From: Ruegeria arenilitoris
GTDB lineage: Bacteria > Pseudomonadota > Alphaproteobacteria > Rhodobacterales > Rhodobacteraceae
Direction of reading: 5' to 3'
NCBI RefSeq assembly: GCF_013031355.1
Contig: NZ_WPZO01000001.1
Coordinates: forward strand, 620,001-684,000
DNA: 64,000 nucleotides
Part shown: piece after piece, positions 43,079 to 52,240 of the stretch
How the letters are laid out: each line of letters begins with the position of its first letter
Position numbering within the stretch: the first letter of the stretch is position 1
Made by a program: the position numbers and the translations under genes
The notes under the pieces: generated by a model
The model's database searches: none
Seen by the model: the letters and a program-made list of their open reading frames with translations, nothing else
Told to the model about the DNA's origin: nothing

Positions 43079-43816
43079 ATGGTACACGGACAACGAACTG
43101 CAATTGTGACCGGCGCCAGCAAGGGGATTGGTGCAGCTATCGCACTCCGCCTGGCTCAGGATGGCCACACAATCATTGCCAATTATGCGGGTAACGAGGC
43201 CGAAGCGAACGAGATTGTGGGCGCGATCAAAAAAGCTGGCGGCCAAGCAATCGCAGTTAAGGGTGACATTTCTGATCCATCCTGCATGCCAAGATTGTTC
43301 GATGCGGCTGAACAGGAGATCGGCTCGGTCGATGTTCTGGTCAACAACGCGGGTATGATGCGTCTGAGTGCAGTTGCCTCTACATCTGATGCTGACTTCG
43401 AGGCTCACTGCGCCATCAATATTGGCGGTGTCTTTCGTGGCATGCGCGAGGCCGCCAACCGTTTGAATAAAGGTGGTGCAATCATCAGCCTTTCATCCAG
43501 TGTTGTCGGGCTCTATCAGCAGACTTACGGTGTCTATGCGGCGACAAAAGCTGCGGTAGAAGCGATGACCCATGTGCTGGCCAAAGAATTGGGCCCACGT
43601 GGCATCACCGTGAATGCTGTCGCGCCGGGGCCAGTTGGGACCGACCTGTTCATGACTGGAAAGCCCGAGGCGGTGATCGAGAACATCAAAAAGATGAACC
43701 CGTTTGGTCGGCTCGGAACCCCCGAAGACATCGCTGCTGTTGTTTCGCTCTTGGCCGGACCTGATGGCCGTTGGATTAGTGGGCAAACTCTTCGCGCCAA
43801 TGGCGGTGTCATCTGA
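43079..43816 (+). CDS. Short-chain dehydrogenase/reductase
   Basis: Classical SDR of 245 residues: NADP(H)-binding VTGASKGIGAAIA at the N-terminus, VNNAGM, catalytic Ser (SLSSSVVGLY) and the Y-x3-K pair in YAATKAA. Resembles 3-oxoacyl-ACP reductase-like enzymes, but the substrate is not determinable. Ribosome site GGAG before the ATG. Paired with the divergent LysR gene. Confidence 0.9.
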   Translation: MVHGQRTAIVTGASKGIGAAIALRLAQDGHTIIANYAGNEAEANEIVGAIKKAGGQAIAVKGDISDPSCMPRLFDAAEQEIGSVDVLVNNAGMMRLSAVASTSDADFEAHCAINIGGVFRGMREAANRLNKGGAIISLSSSVVGLYQQTYGVYAATKAAVEAMTHVLAKELGPRGITVNAVAPGPVGTDLFMTGKPEAVIENIKKMNPFGRLGTPEDIAAVVSLLAGPDGRWISGQTLRANGGVI

Positions 43817-43821
43817 AAAGC

Positions 43822-44736
43822 TTAGCCCGAAGCTTCCAGTAGATTTGCCTTTGAGTAGCGCGCGGGCGGGCATCCTACATAGCGGGAGAATGCGGTGCTG
43901 AAGGCACTGGATGACCCATATCCGGTCTGAGCAGAGATTTCGGCAATACTGAGATTACCCGCCCGGAGCATGTGTTTTGCCAGCGTCATCCGCCAGTTTT
44001 GCAAGTAGCTCATTGGGGGTATTCCCATGACCCCTTCGAACCGTGTGAAGAATGCAGATCGGGATAGCCCTGCTTCGGTTGCAAGAGCTTGAACAGTCCA
44101 GCTGTGAGCCGGAGCCGCGTGCATGGCTCGCAAACTGGGGCCAACCCGCACGTCTGCCAATCCACGCAAAAGGCCAGCAGTCGGTGCCGGGTCCGCGCTA
44201 GATCGGAAGGCTTCGATCAGTAGGACTTGTAATAGGTTCTCGACGATCACATCTCGCGCCGGCCTGTTTGCGCGAGCTTCATCGCGAACAAGCCCCGTAA
44301 GTGCAGCCAACCGACCCTCACCGCGAACAAAGATCAGATCAGGCAGTAGCGAGATCAATAGATCAGCGTCCGGGCTGGCAAAGGTGCAGTGCCCTACGAG
44401 CTGTTGAACTTCTGGATCCGCATCAGTCGCCCCAAGCCGGAATACTCCGTCTTCACCCTCCACCGGGTAGTTGACCAAATCAGCGGGTGGTGGCGGGTCC
44501 ATGCTTGAGAAGGTGAATGACTTGACCGCTGGGATCAGTACAAAATCACCCGCATTCAAGACTAAGGGCTCTTTCCCCTCGACCTCCAGGCACGCACGTC
44601 CCGCAAGTAGAGAACAGTAGAACGCCTCGTTTACGTCCTCACGATGCACCCGAAACGGCCCCGATGCATGCACCAGTTTTGAATAGGACGCTTTGGGTTG
44701 AAGGAGGGTGATGATTTCAGAGAATGGATCTGCCAT
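43822..44736 (-). CDS. AraC-family regulator with cupin sensor domain
   Basis: Protein of 304 residues: an N-terminal cupin_6-type ligand domain (FYCSLLAGRACLEVEGKEPLVL, AGDFVLIPAV) and a C-terminal pair of helix-turn-helix units (WTVQALATEAGLSRSAFFTRF; LSIAEISAQTGYGSSSAFSTAFSRYVGCPP). It is divergent from the SDR at 44832 and converges on the SDR at 43079. It most likely activates the adjacent dehydrogenase at 44832. Inducer unknown. Confidence 0.92.
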   Translation of the reverse strand: MADPFSEIITLLQPKASYSKLVHASGPFRVHREDVNEAFYCSLLAGRACLEVEGKEPLVLNAGDFVLIPAVKSFTFSSMDPPPPADLVNYPVEGEDGVFRLGATDADPEVQQLVGHCTFASPDADLLISLLPDLIFVRGEGRLAALTGLVRDEARANRPARDVIVENLLQVLLIEAFRSSADPAPTAGLLRGLADVRVGPSLRAMHAAPAHSWTVQALATEAGLSRSAFFTRFEGVMGIPPMSYLQNWRMTLAKHMLRAGNLSIAEISAQTGYGSSSAFSTAFSRYVGCPPARYSKANLLEASG

Positions 44737-44831
44737 TTTGGACTATCGATAACAAATAATGGATGAATGATTATATATAATGCCGCCCACGTTGGTTACT
44801 TTCAAGGCATCAAGGAACAGGAGACAATGTC

Positions 44832-45581
44832 ATGAAGACCGTATTGATCACAGGATGCTCTTCGGGATTTGGGCTGGAGACTGCGCGCTTCTTTCTCGAA
44901 CAGGGATGGTCGGTTATCGCAACAATGCGTAAGCCAGATGAAGCACTATTCCCGGCCTCGGATCGTTTGACGATCCTGCCATTGGATATCTCGGACAGCG
45001 AGAGTATTGCAAAGGCTGTGGAAGCTGCGGGCCCCATCGACGCTTTGGTGAACAATGCTGGCGTGGGCTGGCTTTCCCCTTTTGAGGGCACATCAGAGGA
45101 TAACCTGCGCCGGATTTTTGAGACCAACACGTTTGGAACCATTGAAATGGTCCGTGCGGTGCTGCCACAAATGCGTGCCACGGGATCAGGGGTGATCGTG
45201 AATGTCTCTTCCAGCGTCACGCTCAAACCGCTGCCGCTGGCTTCGGTCTACACGGCCAGCAAAGCCGCGGTGAACGCCTTCACCGAATGTCTTGCCCTCG
45301 AACTGGCTCCGCTTGGCATTCGCGCCCATATCGTGTTGCCGGGTCAGGCCCCAACGACGAATTTCGGCAAGAACGCAATGGCACTGATGTCAGAAGCCAA
45401 TGACACGCCTGAAGACTACAAGCCGTTCGTCGAGCAAACCATGGCGGCCTTCATGAACACCGAAGGGAAGGAGTTCACCTTCTCCGAGGATGTCGTTCAG
45501 GCAATCTGGAGAGCCGTCACCGACAGCACATGTCCACTTCGGATCCCCGCTGGAGAGGACTCAGTCGCTCTGGCGGCTTGA
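44832..45581 (+). CDS. Short-chain dehydrogenase/reductase
   Basis: SDR of 249 residues with TGCSSGFGLETA, VNNAGVGW, NVSSSVTL and the catalytic Y-x3-K in YTASKAA. AGGAG lies 8 bases upstream of the ATG. Together with the divergent AraC gene it forms a regulator-enzyme pair. Substrate unknown; the QAPTTNF segment after the active site is variable in the family. A terminator follows 43 bases after the stop. Confidence 0.9.
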   Translation: MKTVLITGCSSGFGLETARFFLEQGWSVIATMRKPDEALFPASDRLTILPLDISDSESIAKAVEAAGPIDALVNNAGVGWLSPFEGTSEDNLRRIFETNTFGTIEMVRAVLPQMRATGSGVIVNVSSSVTLKPLPLASVYTASKAAVNAFTECLALELAPLGIRAHIVLPGQAPTTNFGKNAMALMSEANDTPEDYKPFVEQTMAAFMNTEGKEFTFSEDVVQAIWRAVTDSTCPLRIPAGEDSVALAA

Positions 45582-45623
45582 CACCTTCAACAATCAGAAG
45601 AAGCCCTCTCGAAAAACCAGCAT

Positions 45624-45650
45624 GGCCGACCTCAATGGTCGGCCTTTTTT
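45624..45650 (+). terminator. Rho-independent terminator after the SDR gene
   Basis: Perfect stem GGCCGACC / GGTCGGCC with loop TCAAT followed by TTTTTT. It ends the SDR transcript four bases before the stop codon of the convergent reductase-like gene. Confidence 0.9.
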
Positions 45651-45653
45651 ACC

Positions 45654-46523
45654 TCAAGCTAGCATTTTTCTCGAAGTATGCCGCGTCTTAACCGCATTAA
45701 GCCACTCAACGGTAACCTTCGCGCCACCAAAAGGATAAAGGTGAACCGCAACATCAGCTAAATTGCGTCGTTGCAGCCCTTGTTCGATCAAGCAGACCAA
45801 ACGGGAGAAATCAACGATCCCGTCCACGGTGTCACTCACGTTGTTCAACCCGCGAGCCGAAACCCCAAATGAGCGTGCAAACCTGAGCAGGAGATCCCTT
45901 TTGGTCGGCCCAGGTATTCCAATTTGGATTGGCTGGCCAACACCCACGTTTCGAAGCTGGCTTATCCAGTTGAGAATTCTGTTGGGATCAAAGGCAAGTT
46001 GAGTGGTTATGCTCACGCTGCACCCGCAGGACTCCAGAAGCTTTACCTTTTCTCCCAGTAAGGCCACATCCGAACGATAACCTATGGCTGCGTTTCCCTC
46101 TGGAAACCCTGGCAAGGTGACCCTTTTGATCGCGTACTTTTCAATCCACTCGGTTCGAAGGAGATCCATCGTGCTGTTGAATGACCCCGACGCAATTGAT
46201 GGGTCACCACCAACGACCATGACTTGTCCTTGAGCGCCTGCAAACCGGAGTTTTTCTGTCAAGTCAAACAAGTGTTTTTTTGATTGAAGGCGTCGAGCTG
46301 CAAATATCGGCACCGGCAACAGTCCGGCATCGTCGATCTGGCGCACCGTTCGCAGCCTGTCGTAATCATCCTCATCGTTCAGCCAGGCCACATTGACTGG
46401 GGTTTTTGCAGGAATAAGGGGTGCGGCTGATGTGAGGTCCGCAATCGTCTTTCCTGTCGCCTCTAGTGAAAAGAAATCCAAATCCATCAAGGAAACCATC
46501 CTTTGAAAAGGCTGAGAATTCAT
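45654..46523 (-). CDS. Methylenetetrahydrofolate reductase-like protein
   Basis: FAD-TIM-barrel protein of 289 residues resembling MetF-family reductases: VMVVGGDPS, LPGFPEGN and the SITTQLAFDPNRILNWI segment (family folate-site motif). Short for MetF and divergent at the N-terminus, so it may serve one-carbon transfer from demethylation rather than methionine synthesis, or have lost activity. Fifteen bases downstream of the DUF983 gene, probably co-transcribed. Function is inferred from the fold only. Confidence 0.75.
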   Translation of the reverse strand: MNSQPFQRMVSLMDLDFFSLEATGKTIADLTSAAPLIPAKTPVNVAWLNDEDDYDRLRTVRQIDDAGLLPVPIFAARRLQSKKHLFDLTEKLRFAGAQGQVMVVGGDPSIASGSFNSTMDLLRTEWIEKYAIKRVTLPGFPEGNAAIGYRSDVALLGEKVKLLESCGCSVSITTQLAFDPNRILNWISQLRNVGVGQPIQIGIPGPTKRDLLLRFARSFGVSARGLNNVSDTVDGIVDFSRLVCLIEQGLQRRNLADVAVHLYPFGGAKVTVEWLNAVKTRHTSRKMLA

Positions 46524-46538
46524 TGGGAGGGCGGCTGT

Positions 46539-46928
46539 CTAGAACCCGTGCATTCGTTTGGCCCATTGGTATCCGACAATCAGGCCCTTCATGACCGGCA
46601 GCAGCGCCAAGGCACCTGCAACTGCGATCACAGACATGCTCAAAGCCAAGACCCAGGGTTCTGGTCTCCATGTCACCCAGGCGATGTGCAACGCGAACCC
46701 CATAAGGTGGCCAATGATCAGGATCGTAAGATAGGCCGGACCATCATCGGCGCGCTGATGGCTTAAATCCAAACCGCAATTCGCGCACTCATCGTTCACT
46801 TTAATGTAGCTATGCAGCAGTTTGCCTTCCCCGCATTTTGGGCACTTGAGGCGCATCCCATTCATGATCGCGGGTTTGATGGGGCGCTCTTCACTGTCGT
46901 CGTGGGCGTCAATTGCAAGTTCGGACAT
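46539..46928 (-). CDS. DUF983 membrane protein
   Basis: Protein of 129 residues with a rubredoxin-like zinc site (CPKCGEGKLLHSYIKVNDECANCG) followed by two membrane segments (LTILIIGHLMGFALHIAWV and ALSMSVIAVAGALALLPVM), the DUF983 layout. AAGGAG lies 7 bases before ATG 46928. DUF983 genes elsewhere neighbour cytochrome oxidase or RNase R genes; here it is inside the island beside a reductase-like gene. Confidence 0.85.
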   Translation of the reverse strand: MSELAIDAHDDSEERPIKPAIMNGMRLKCPKCGEGKLLHSYIKVNDECANCGLDLSHQRADDGPAYLTILIIGHLMGFALHIAWVTWRPEPWVLALSMSVIAVAGALALLPVMKGLIVGYQWAKRMHGF

Positions 46929-47087
46929 CTTTGATCTCCTTCTGTTGTGCCTCAGATAGTTCACCTTCAGACAAAAAGCAATCAATATCCAATCAATGCG
47001 ATGAAAGTTGCGACAAATTATTGAAATCTACCTTGAAAAAAGTTAAACATAATATAAACAATATCCTGCATTGAATGGATCGAAGCC

Positions 47088-48458
47088 TTGAAGTCATGGA
47101 CACCGAATCTGCGCGACGACGGAAAGCCACTCTACGTCCAGATCGCGGAAGCGATCAGACATGATGTGGAAACAGGTGTTCTTGATGCAGGTGACAGGCT
47201 TCCGCCTCAACGCAGCGTCGCCAAGCTAGTTGGTTTGGATTTCACAACCGTGTCACGCGGATACTCTGAGGCTGCGAAGCGAGGGTATATCGACACCTTT
47301 GTCGGGCGGGGCTCGTTCATCCGGAAACCAGAAGAAACATCTGAAAAAGCAGATCCACGCCGTGCTCTAGAAGAAGATCCGAACATGAACATGCCCCCGG
47401 AGCCAGACGATCCGGCTCTTGTGGCCCGCATGGAGCAAGGCCTCACGCATGTTGCCGCAAACCTTGTTCCTCTGCTTCGCTATCAGTCCATAATCGGCAG
47501 CCGGCAGGACCGGGAAACCGCGGCGCGCTGGATGAACATCAATGGTATCGACGTTACCGCAGACCATTTGGCAATCACTCCTGGCGCACATGCCAGCCTA
47601 CTGTCGATCCTGACGCTGCTCTCCAAGCCAGGAGACACCGTGCTCTGCGAGCGTGTGACCTATCCCGGTATTCGCGCCATCGCTGTTCAACTCGGTATTC
47701 GGCTTGTCGGCGTGAGATCAGACAGCAGCGGTATTCTCCCTGATGAGTTGAATAAGGCCATTCGAGAATATGCGCCCACTGCTCTGTATCTGAATCCGAC
47801 GTTGCAAAACCCCCTGACGCTTACAATTCCAATGGAGAGGCGTGAGCAGATCGCATCCGTATTGCGAAAGCATGGCGTGCCTTTAATTGAAGACGACGCT
47901 TGTCGCTTTGTGTCTTCGGATGCGCCGCCATCTATCTCACAGCAGATTCCCGAATTGGGGTGGTACATCGCGGGTCTTTCGAAATGCCTTGGCGCTGGTT
48001 TGAGGCTGGCACTCACGGTGGTTCCATCAGGTCTGTCGAGAACACACTTCACTCGGGCTTTGCAGGCATCGAATGTCATGGCGTCACCGATCACAACAGC
48101 TTTGATGGCGCGATGGATCGAGGATGGTACAGCCGCGGCGGTGCAGAAGTTCGTCCGAAAGGAGGCGAACCGCAGACAGAACCTGGCGGCCAAGATTATG
48201 CGGGGCCAAGACTTTGTGGGCAGTCGGGAGGCATTTAATATCTGGCTGACACTGCCCGAAGGATCCAGCCGAGCTGACGTGATGAGTCACACGGCCAATC
48301 GCCAAATCGGGATCATGCCGAGCAATGCCTTTACGGTGACAGGAACGCCCGAAGAAGCGGTCAGGGTATGTCTGGGGGGGCCAATTTCATTCAGCCAACT
48401 GACTGAAGATCTGGAATCACTAAACTATGCGATCACCCACCAAAATTGGGTTCCCTAG
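47088..48458 (+). CDS. MocR-type GntR regulator with aminotransferase domain
   Basis: Protein of 456 residues: GntR winged helix at the N-terminus (PLYVQIAEAIRHDVETGVLDAGDRLPPQRSVAKLVGLDFTTVSRGY), then a class I aminotransferase domain with the PLP lysine Lys299 in AGLSKCLGAGLRL. Members sense amines or PLP and regulate nearby genes, e.g. PdxR or TauR. Starts with TTG; no good SD is visible and the base composition is AT-rich upstream. The closest divergent gene is the DUF983-reductase unit. Confidence 0.92.
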   Translation: MKSWTPNLRDDGKPLYVQIAEAIRHDVETGVLDAGDRLPPQRSVAKLVGLDFTTVSRGYSEAAKRGYIDTFVGRGSFIRKPEETSEKADPRRALEEDPNMNMPPEPDDPALVARMEQGLTHVAANLVPLLRYQSIIGSRQDRETAARWMNINGIDVTADHLAITPGAHASLLSILTLLSKPGDTVLCERVTYPGIRAIAVQLGIRLVGVRSDSSGILPDELNKAIREYAPTALYLNPTLQNPLTLTIPMERREQIASVLRKHGVPLIEDDACRFVSSDAPPSISQQIPELGWYIAGLSKCLGAGLRLALTVVPSGLSRTHFTRALQASNVMASPITTALMARWIEDGTAAAVQKFVRKEANRRQNLAAKIMRGQDFVGSREAFNIWLTLPEGSSRADVMSHTANRQIGIMPSNAFTVTGTPEEAVRVCLGGPISFSQLTEDLESLNYAITHQNWVP

Positions 48459-48534
48459 GCTGTTAGGTTGTGCCGGAAAACCGAAACGACCTTGGTCTCA
48501 GTTCTTCAGTTTTCTTTGTGGTTACTGTTTATTT

Positions 48535-49146
48535 CTATACACTTAGCACCAGATTGGTAAATCGTTGAATGTCTGCTGATCTGACAGGTCGATGCTGAAC
48601 AATGACGTGCCAGTAGAGCGGTGCGATAAACATATCCAGGATCATTTGCCGATCTGTGTCTTTTGGCAGCTCACCACGCGCAATAGCTCTGTCCAGCATG
48701 ACCATTGCCTGGGCCCGGCGGTCCCGTGTCACACTCTCTAGCAATTCTGCCAATTCATCAGAACGAGCGTGCTCAGCATGTAGGTCCGGTAGAATCCGCC
48801 TCACAAGCGGATGACGCAGAGTTGCAGCCATCCTTCTCATAAGCTTGGCAACGTCCTCCTCAAAGGATCCTGTGTCCGGAATTGGAGTGATATTCGTGGC
48901 CGCTGATTTTACCGCTTCGGTCACCAGCTCAAACTTGGATTTGCTCCGTCGATAGAGCGCCGCCTTTCCGACACCTGCGCGAGCCGCAATGCGCTCCATT
49001 CGTAGAGCCGAGTAACCCGTTTCCGCCCATTCCTCGAACAAGGCGCGTTGGATTGCTTCCGTCACCGTGTCTTGCAAAACGGCGGCCCCGGCCGGCTTCC
49101 TGCGCGGTCGATCAGAATTTTTTACGTCGGAACTATTGCGTTCCAT
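48535..49146 (-). CDS. TetR-family repressor
   Basis: Protein of 203 residues: HTH near the N-terminus (YSALRMERIAARAGVGKAALYRRSKSKFELV) and a ligand-binding C-terminal domain. It is divergent from the YdcZ-type transporter gene, with a near-palindrome (49168-49187) between them that is a likely operator for both. It probably represses the transporter and the following genes 49253-51102. Ligand unknown. Confidence 0.92.
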   Translation of the reverse strand: MERNSSDVKNSDRPRRKPAGAAVLQDTVTEAIQRALFEEWAETGYSALRMERIAARAGVGKAALYRRSKSKFELVTEAVKSAATNITPIPDTGSFEEDVAKLMRRMAATLRHPLVRRILPDLHAEHARSDELAELLESVTRDRRAQAMVMLDRAIARGELPKDTDRQMILDMFIAPLYWHVIVQHRPVRSADIQRFTNLVLSV

Positions 49147-49167
49147 CGTGATTCCCCCTTATATAGG

Positions 49168-49187
49168 ACGAAACGGTATCGTTCCGT
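49168..49187. promoter_or_regulatory. Candidate TetR operator
   Basis: ACGAAACGGTATCGTTCCGT: 20-bp imperfect palindrome (16 of 20 positions symmetric). On the minus strand TATATA and an AAGGGGG ribosome site follow before tetR, so a bound repressor would cover the tetR promoter as well as that of the divergent transporter. Confidence 0.7.
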
Positions 49188-49252
49188 CGTAGTTTGAGGC
49201 AAACTCCTAAATACTGCAACCCAATTTTGGCACTTGTGGGAAGGACGCGAAG

Positions 49253-49714
49253 ATGGACCCGAAAATCGCACTTCTGTGGCTTGCGCCTTTGCTTTGCGGG
49301 GCCTTGATACCCATCCATGCCGGAATGAACGCAGAGCTCAGCCGAGCGGCTGGTCACCCACTCTGGGCAACTCTGTTGTCGTTTGGAATTTCATTCGTTT
49401 GCCTGGTGGTCGGCATCGCATGGCTTCGACCGACATTGCCAAGCTTATCATCACTATATGCGGCTCCTCCCTGGGCGTGGGTAGGAGGTGTGATCGGTGT
49501 CATTTACGTGATGGCGACCATGGTTCTGATCCCACGCTTTGGGGCCGCCGCTTTTATTGCTGCTGTTGTCGCAGGACAAATGACAATGGCACTCATCCTG
49601 GACCAAAGCGGGCTTCTTGGGAACGCTCCTCGACCAGCAAATTTCTATCGCATCACTGGTGCTGCGCTGTCGATCTCGGGTGTCCTGATCATGCAGTTCG
49701 GAAAAGCGACATAA
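49253..49714 (+). CDS. YdcZ-type (DMT superfamily) small membrane transporter
   Basis: Protein of 153 residues with four to five membrane segments (LLWLAPLLCGALIPIHAGM, LLSFGISFVCLVVGIAWL, IAAVVAGQMTMALILD) typical of the YdcZ/DUF606 half-size members of the drug/metabolite family. Substrate unknown. First of three plus-strand genes probably controlled by the divergent TetR gene. Confidence 0.85.
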   Translation: MDPKIALLWLAPLLCGALIPIHAGMNAELSRAAGHPLWATLLSFGISFVCLVVGIAWLRPTLPSLSSLYAAPPWAWVGGVIGVIYVMATMVLIPRFGAAAFIAAVVAGQMTMALILDQSGLLGNAPRPANFYRITGAALSISGVLIMQFGKAT

Positions 49715-49775
49715 ACCAAGCCACCACTCACAGAACAACCCTCCCGTTGAGGGAACAACAAGAGGTAATGAGATC

Positions 49776-50231
49776 ATGTCTAACACAAATAACATACCCA
49801 GTTTTGGTGCGATGCTGCGCGGTGCCCTCGGAGATGCAATCATCGAAGAAGCAGGCGAAAACTTCCTGGACATGTGTGACGAAGGCATCGTGTTCGAGTT
49901 CCCGTTTTCTCCAGAAGGCTCAGTGCGAGAACTCCGTGGCCGAGATACTATGGTCGCCTATCTGCCAAAGGCCGGAAGCCTCATTAGCTTTGAATCCATG
50001 AGCCCCGCAGTCACCCATGTCGCGAAAGACGGTGAAACCTTTGTGTTGGAATTCTCCTGCAAAGGTGTAGGTGAGGCCGGGCGCTATGATCAAAACTACA
50101 TATCGGTCATCGAGGTCCAAAACGGACGTATCACGCACTATCGCGACTACTGGAACCCTCTAGTTCTGCTGAATGCTGTCGGCGGCGTCGAAGTTCTTAA
50201 GTCCAAGCTGGGAGACTTTATTGATGACTAG
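49776..50231 (+). CDS. SnoaL-like/NTF2-fold protein
   Basis: Protein of 151 residues of the ketosteroid-isomerase/SnoaL-like fold: an N-terminal helix pair, then beta strands ending RITHYRDYWNPLVLLNAVGG, the typical C-terminal motif of this family. Members are isomerases, hydrolases or binding proteins; no catalytic set is certain. The NmrA-like gene begins inside its last codons (ATG at 50224), so the two are translationally coupled. Confidence 0.85.
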   Translation: MSNTNNIPSFGAMLRGALGDAIIEEAGENFLDMCDEGIVFEFPFSPEGSVRELRGRDTMVAYLPKAGSLISFESMSPAVTHVAKDGETFVLEFSCKGVGEAGRYDQNYISVIEVQNGRITHYRDYWNPLVLLNAVGGVEVLKSKLGDFIDD

Positions 50232-51102
50232 TTCCATTCTTGTCACCGGCGGCACCGGAAAGACGGGAAGCCGCGTCGTCAAACAGCTACATGCAAACGG
50301 GCTGGCCCCCAGCGTGGGAACACGCAGTCCTCAGAATAAAAACGACGTGCGCTTCGACTGGAGCGATCCGTCTACGTTCACGGATGCTTTCGAAGGCGTC
50401 AGGGCTGTTTACCTCGTAGCACCCACAGACACCGTTGATTCACTGGGAGCAATGCAGCCCGGTCTTGAGGCAGCACTTGCCGAGGGCGTCCAACGCTTCG
50501 TGCTGCTCAGTGCCTCTTCTTTGGATGAAGGCGGACCCATGATGGGCGCAGTCCACGCCTGGTTTCGCTCCAACGCTCTAGAATGGGCCGTTCTGCGCCC
50601 AACCTGGTTCATGCAGAACTTATCCGAGCTTCATCACCGTGATCCCATTCGCGATGAGTCTGCCATCTACACAGCTACAGATGACGGCCGAGTTGGCTTT
50701 ATCGATGCTGGCGATATAGCAGCCTGTGCAACGACGCTGCTGGTCACTCCCTCGATCAAAAACACTGACTATATACTCACTGGTCCGGAAGCGATTTCTT
50801 ATGATGTGGTTGCTGAGGCGCTAAGCAGTCAATTGGGGCGGCAGATCATCCACCATCCTCTAACGGTCGAAGAACTAGTGGAGCGTCAACAGAGCCTCGG
50901 ATTACCGGAAGAGTATGCAAAGACACTGGCTACTATGGACGGCGCAATCGCTGGCGGATCCGAGGATCGTGTCACCAACAATGTGCTCAAATTGACAGGC
51001 TCGTTGCCAACTTCCATCGATCAATTCGTTCAGCAAAATCTGGAAGCTTGGAAGCAGAGCAAAGATATCAAGATGCGAGTGGCTGAGTCAGAGAACATGT
51101 GA
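50224..51102 (+). CDS. NmrA-like NAD(P)-binding protein
   Basis: Protein of 292 residues with the atypical SDR nucleotide motif ILVTGGTGKTGSRVV and LRPTWFMQNL, like ergot-alkaloid/NmrA-type reductases; it lacks the classical Y-x3-K. It probably reduces or senses a small molecule together with the SnoaL-like protein whose stop it overlaps by 8 bases. Likely under TetR control. The start at 50224 fits the motif; the longer frame upstream lies in the previous gene. Confidence 0.87.
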   Translation: MTSSILVTGGTGKTGSRVVKQLHANGLAPSVGTRSPQNKNDVRFDWSDPSTFTDAFEGVRAVYLVAPTDTVDSLGAMQPGLEAALAEGVQRFVLLSASSLDEGGPMMGAVHAWFRSNALEWAVLRPTWFMQNLSELHHRDPIRDESAIYTATDDGRVGFIDAGDIAACATTLLVTPSIKNTDYILTGPEAISYDVVAEALSSQLGRQIIHHPLTVEELVERQQSLGLPEEYAKTLATMDGAIAGGSEDRVTNNVLKLTGSLPTSIDQFVQQNLEAWKQSKDIKMRVAESENM

Positions 51103-51393
51103 GATGCGTGTGTCCTTATAGAACAGAGCCCAATATGGGCTGAAGAGCTCCAGCGCGTCTAGGCATTTAACCAAGCGGACGTTCTGTGGAGTGATCTGAA
51201 ATACAGGTCTGTCAGGTGTTGGGAGCTTCAAAAGCGCAATAGCGAATGTCCGCTTAGGGCTGCGAGCAACTGGTTCAGACACCAAAAAATGGCGCATGCC
51301 GGTGTTCGACTTCATAGGAAAAATCTTGTTGATCGCACGGCTGCGCCTGTCAGTTTACTAACCACGCCGCTGCCAACTCAAAAGACTTTTGGG

Positions 51394-52017
51394 CTACTTC
51401 GATGCTGATGCGAGCGCTGCTCCGATTCCAACAAATGCGCCGCCGGTGATCCTGTTGAACCATCGTCCGCTTCGGGCAAGCCAGGGTGCAATGCGTTGAG
51501 CAAACCCTGCGAGCAAAAGCTCGTAGGCAACCTCAACGAGTACAAACGTTCCGCCAAACACAGCGAGCTGTAGCAGGAAGGGGGATCCAGCAACCATGAA
51601 CTGTGGAAGGAACGCGGCAAAGAACAAGAGTCCCTTGGGGTTGGAAACAGCCACTAGGAATCCCTGCTGGAACATTTTGTATGATCCAAGCTTATTCGCT
51701 GGCGACAAGTTGGCCGCTGCACTGAAATCAGGGGGTGCGGAGCGCCATACCCTAATGCCGAGGTAGACGAGATATGCGGCACCAATCCATTTTGCGACGA
51801 GAAAAGCACGCTCCGATGCAGCTAGCAAAGTGCCAAAGCCTGCCAGGGAAATCGCAATTAGAAGGAAGAAGCCAAGCGCGCCACCAAAAACGGTGGAAAC
51901 TGTTGGGCGGAAACCGTAGCAGGCCCCATGTGTCAGGGATAACAACCCATTCGGACCAGGAGTCAGGGACAATCCGACCGCAGCAGCCAAATAAATCAGC
52001 CAGAGTTCGAATGTCAT
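51394..52017 (-). CDS. LysE-family exporter
   Basis: Inner-membrane protein of 207 residues with about six membrane segments and the family start LSLTPGPNGLLSLTHGACYGF. LysE/RhtB proteins export amino acids such as homoserine lactone, threonine or lysine; substrate unknown. GGAGAG lies a few bases before ATG 52017, which is preferred over an upstream in-frame codon at 52050. Expressed alone; about 290 bases downstream contain one dispersed phrase at 51244. Confidence 0.87.
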   Translation of the reverse strand: MTFELWLIYLAAAVGLSLTPGPNGLLSLTHGACYGFRPTVSTVFGGALGFFLLIAISLAGFGTLLAASERAFLVAKWIGAAYLVYLGIRVWRSAPPDFSAAANLSPANKLGSYKMFQQGFLVAVSNPKGLLFFAAFLPQFMVAGSPFLLQLAVFGGTFVLVEVAYELLLAGFAQRIAPWLARSGRWFNRITGGAFVGIGAALASASK

Positions 52018-52240
52018 TGCTCTCTCCAAAATCTCATACGAAATTGCCATGCGCTGATACTAGCTAAACAGGTTTTAAGGGAGTGAGACAAGCCGAGCCG
52101 GAATGAGGATTCCCCAGTTGTCGGGGCGTTCATGGCGACCACTTGGGGCTGCGAGCGCAGTGGCAGAATTGAATTTGATGTGTGCCTGAAGTGAATTAGA
52201 CTGAGAAATAACTGTTCAGATAGCTCATTAAGAGGACATC

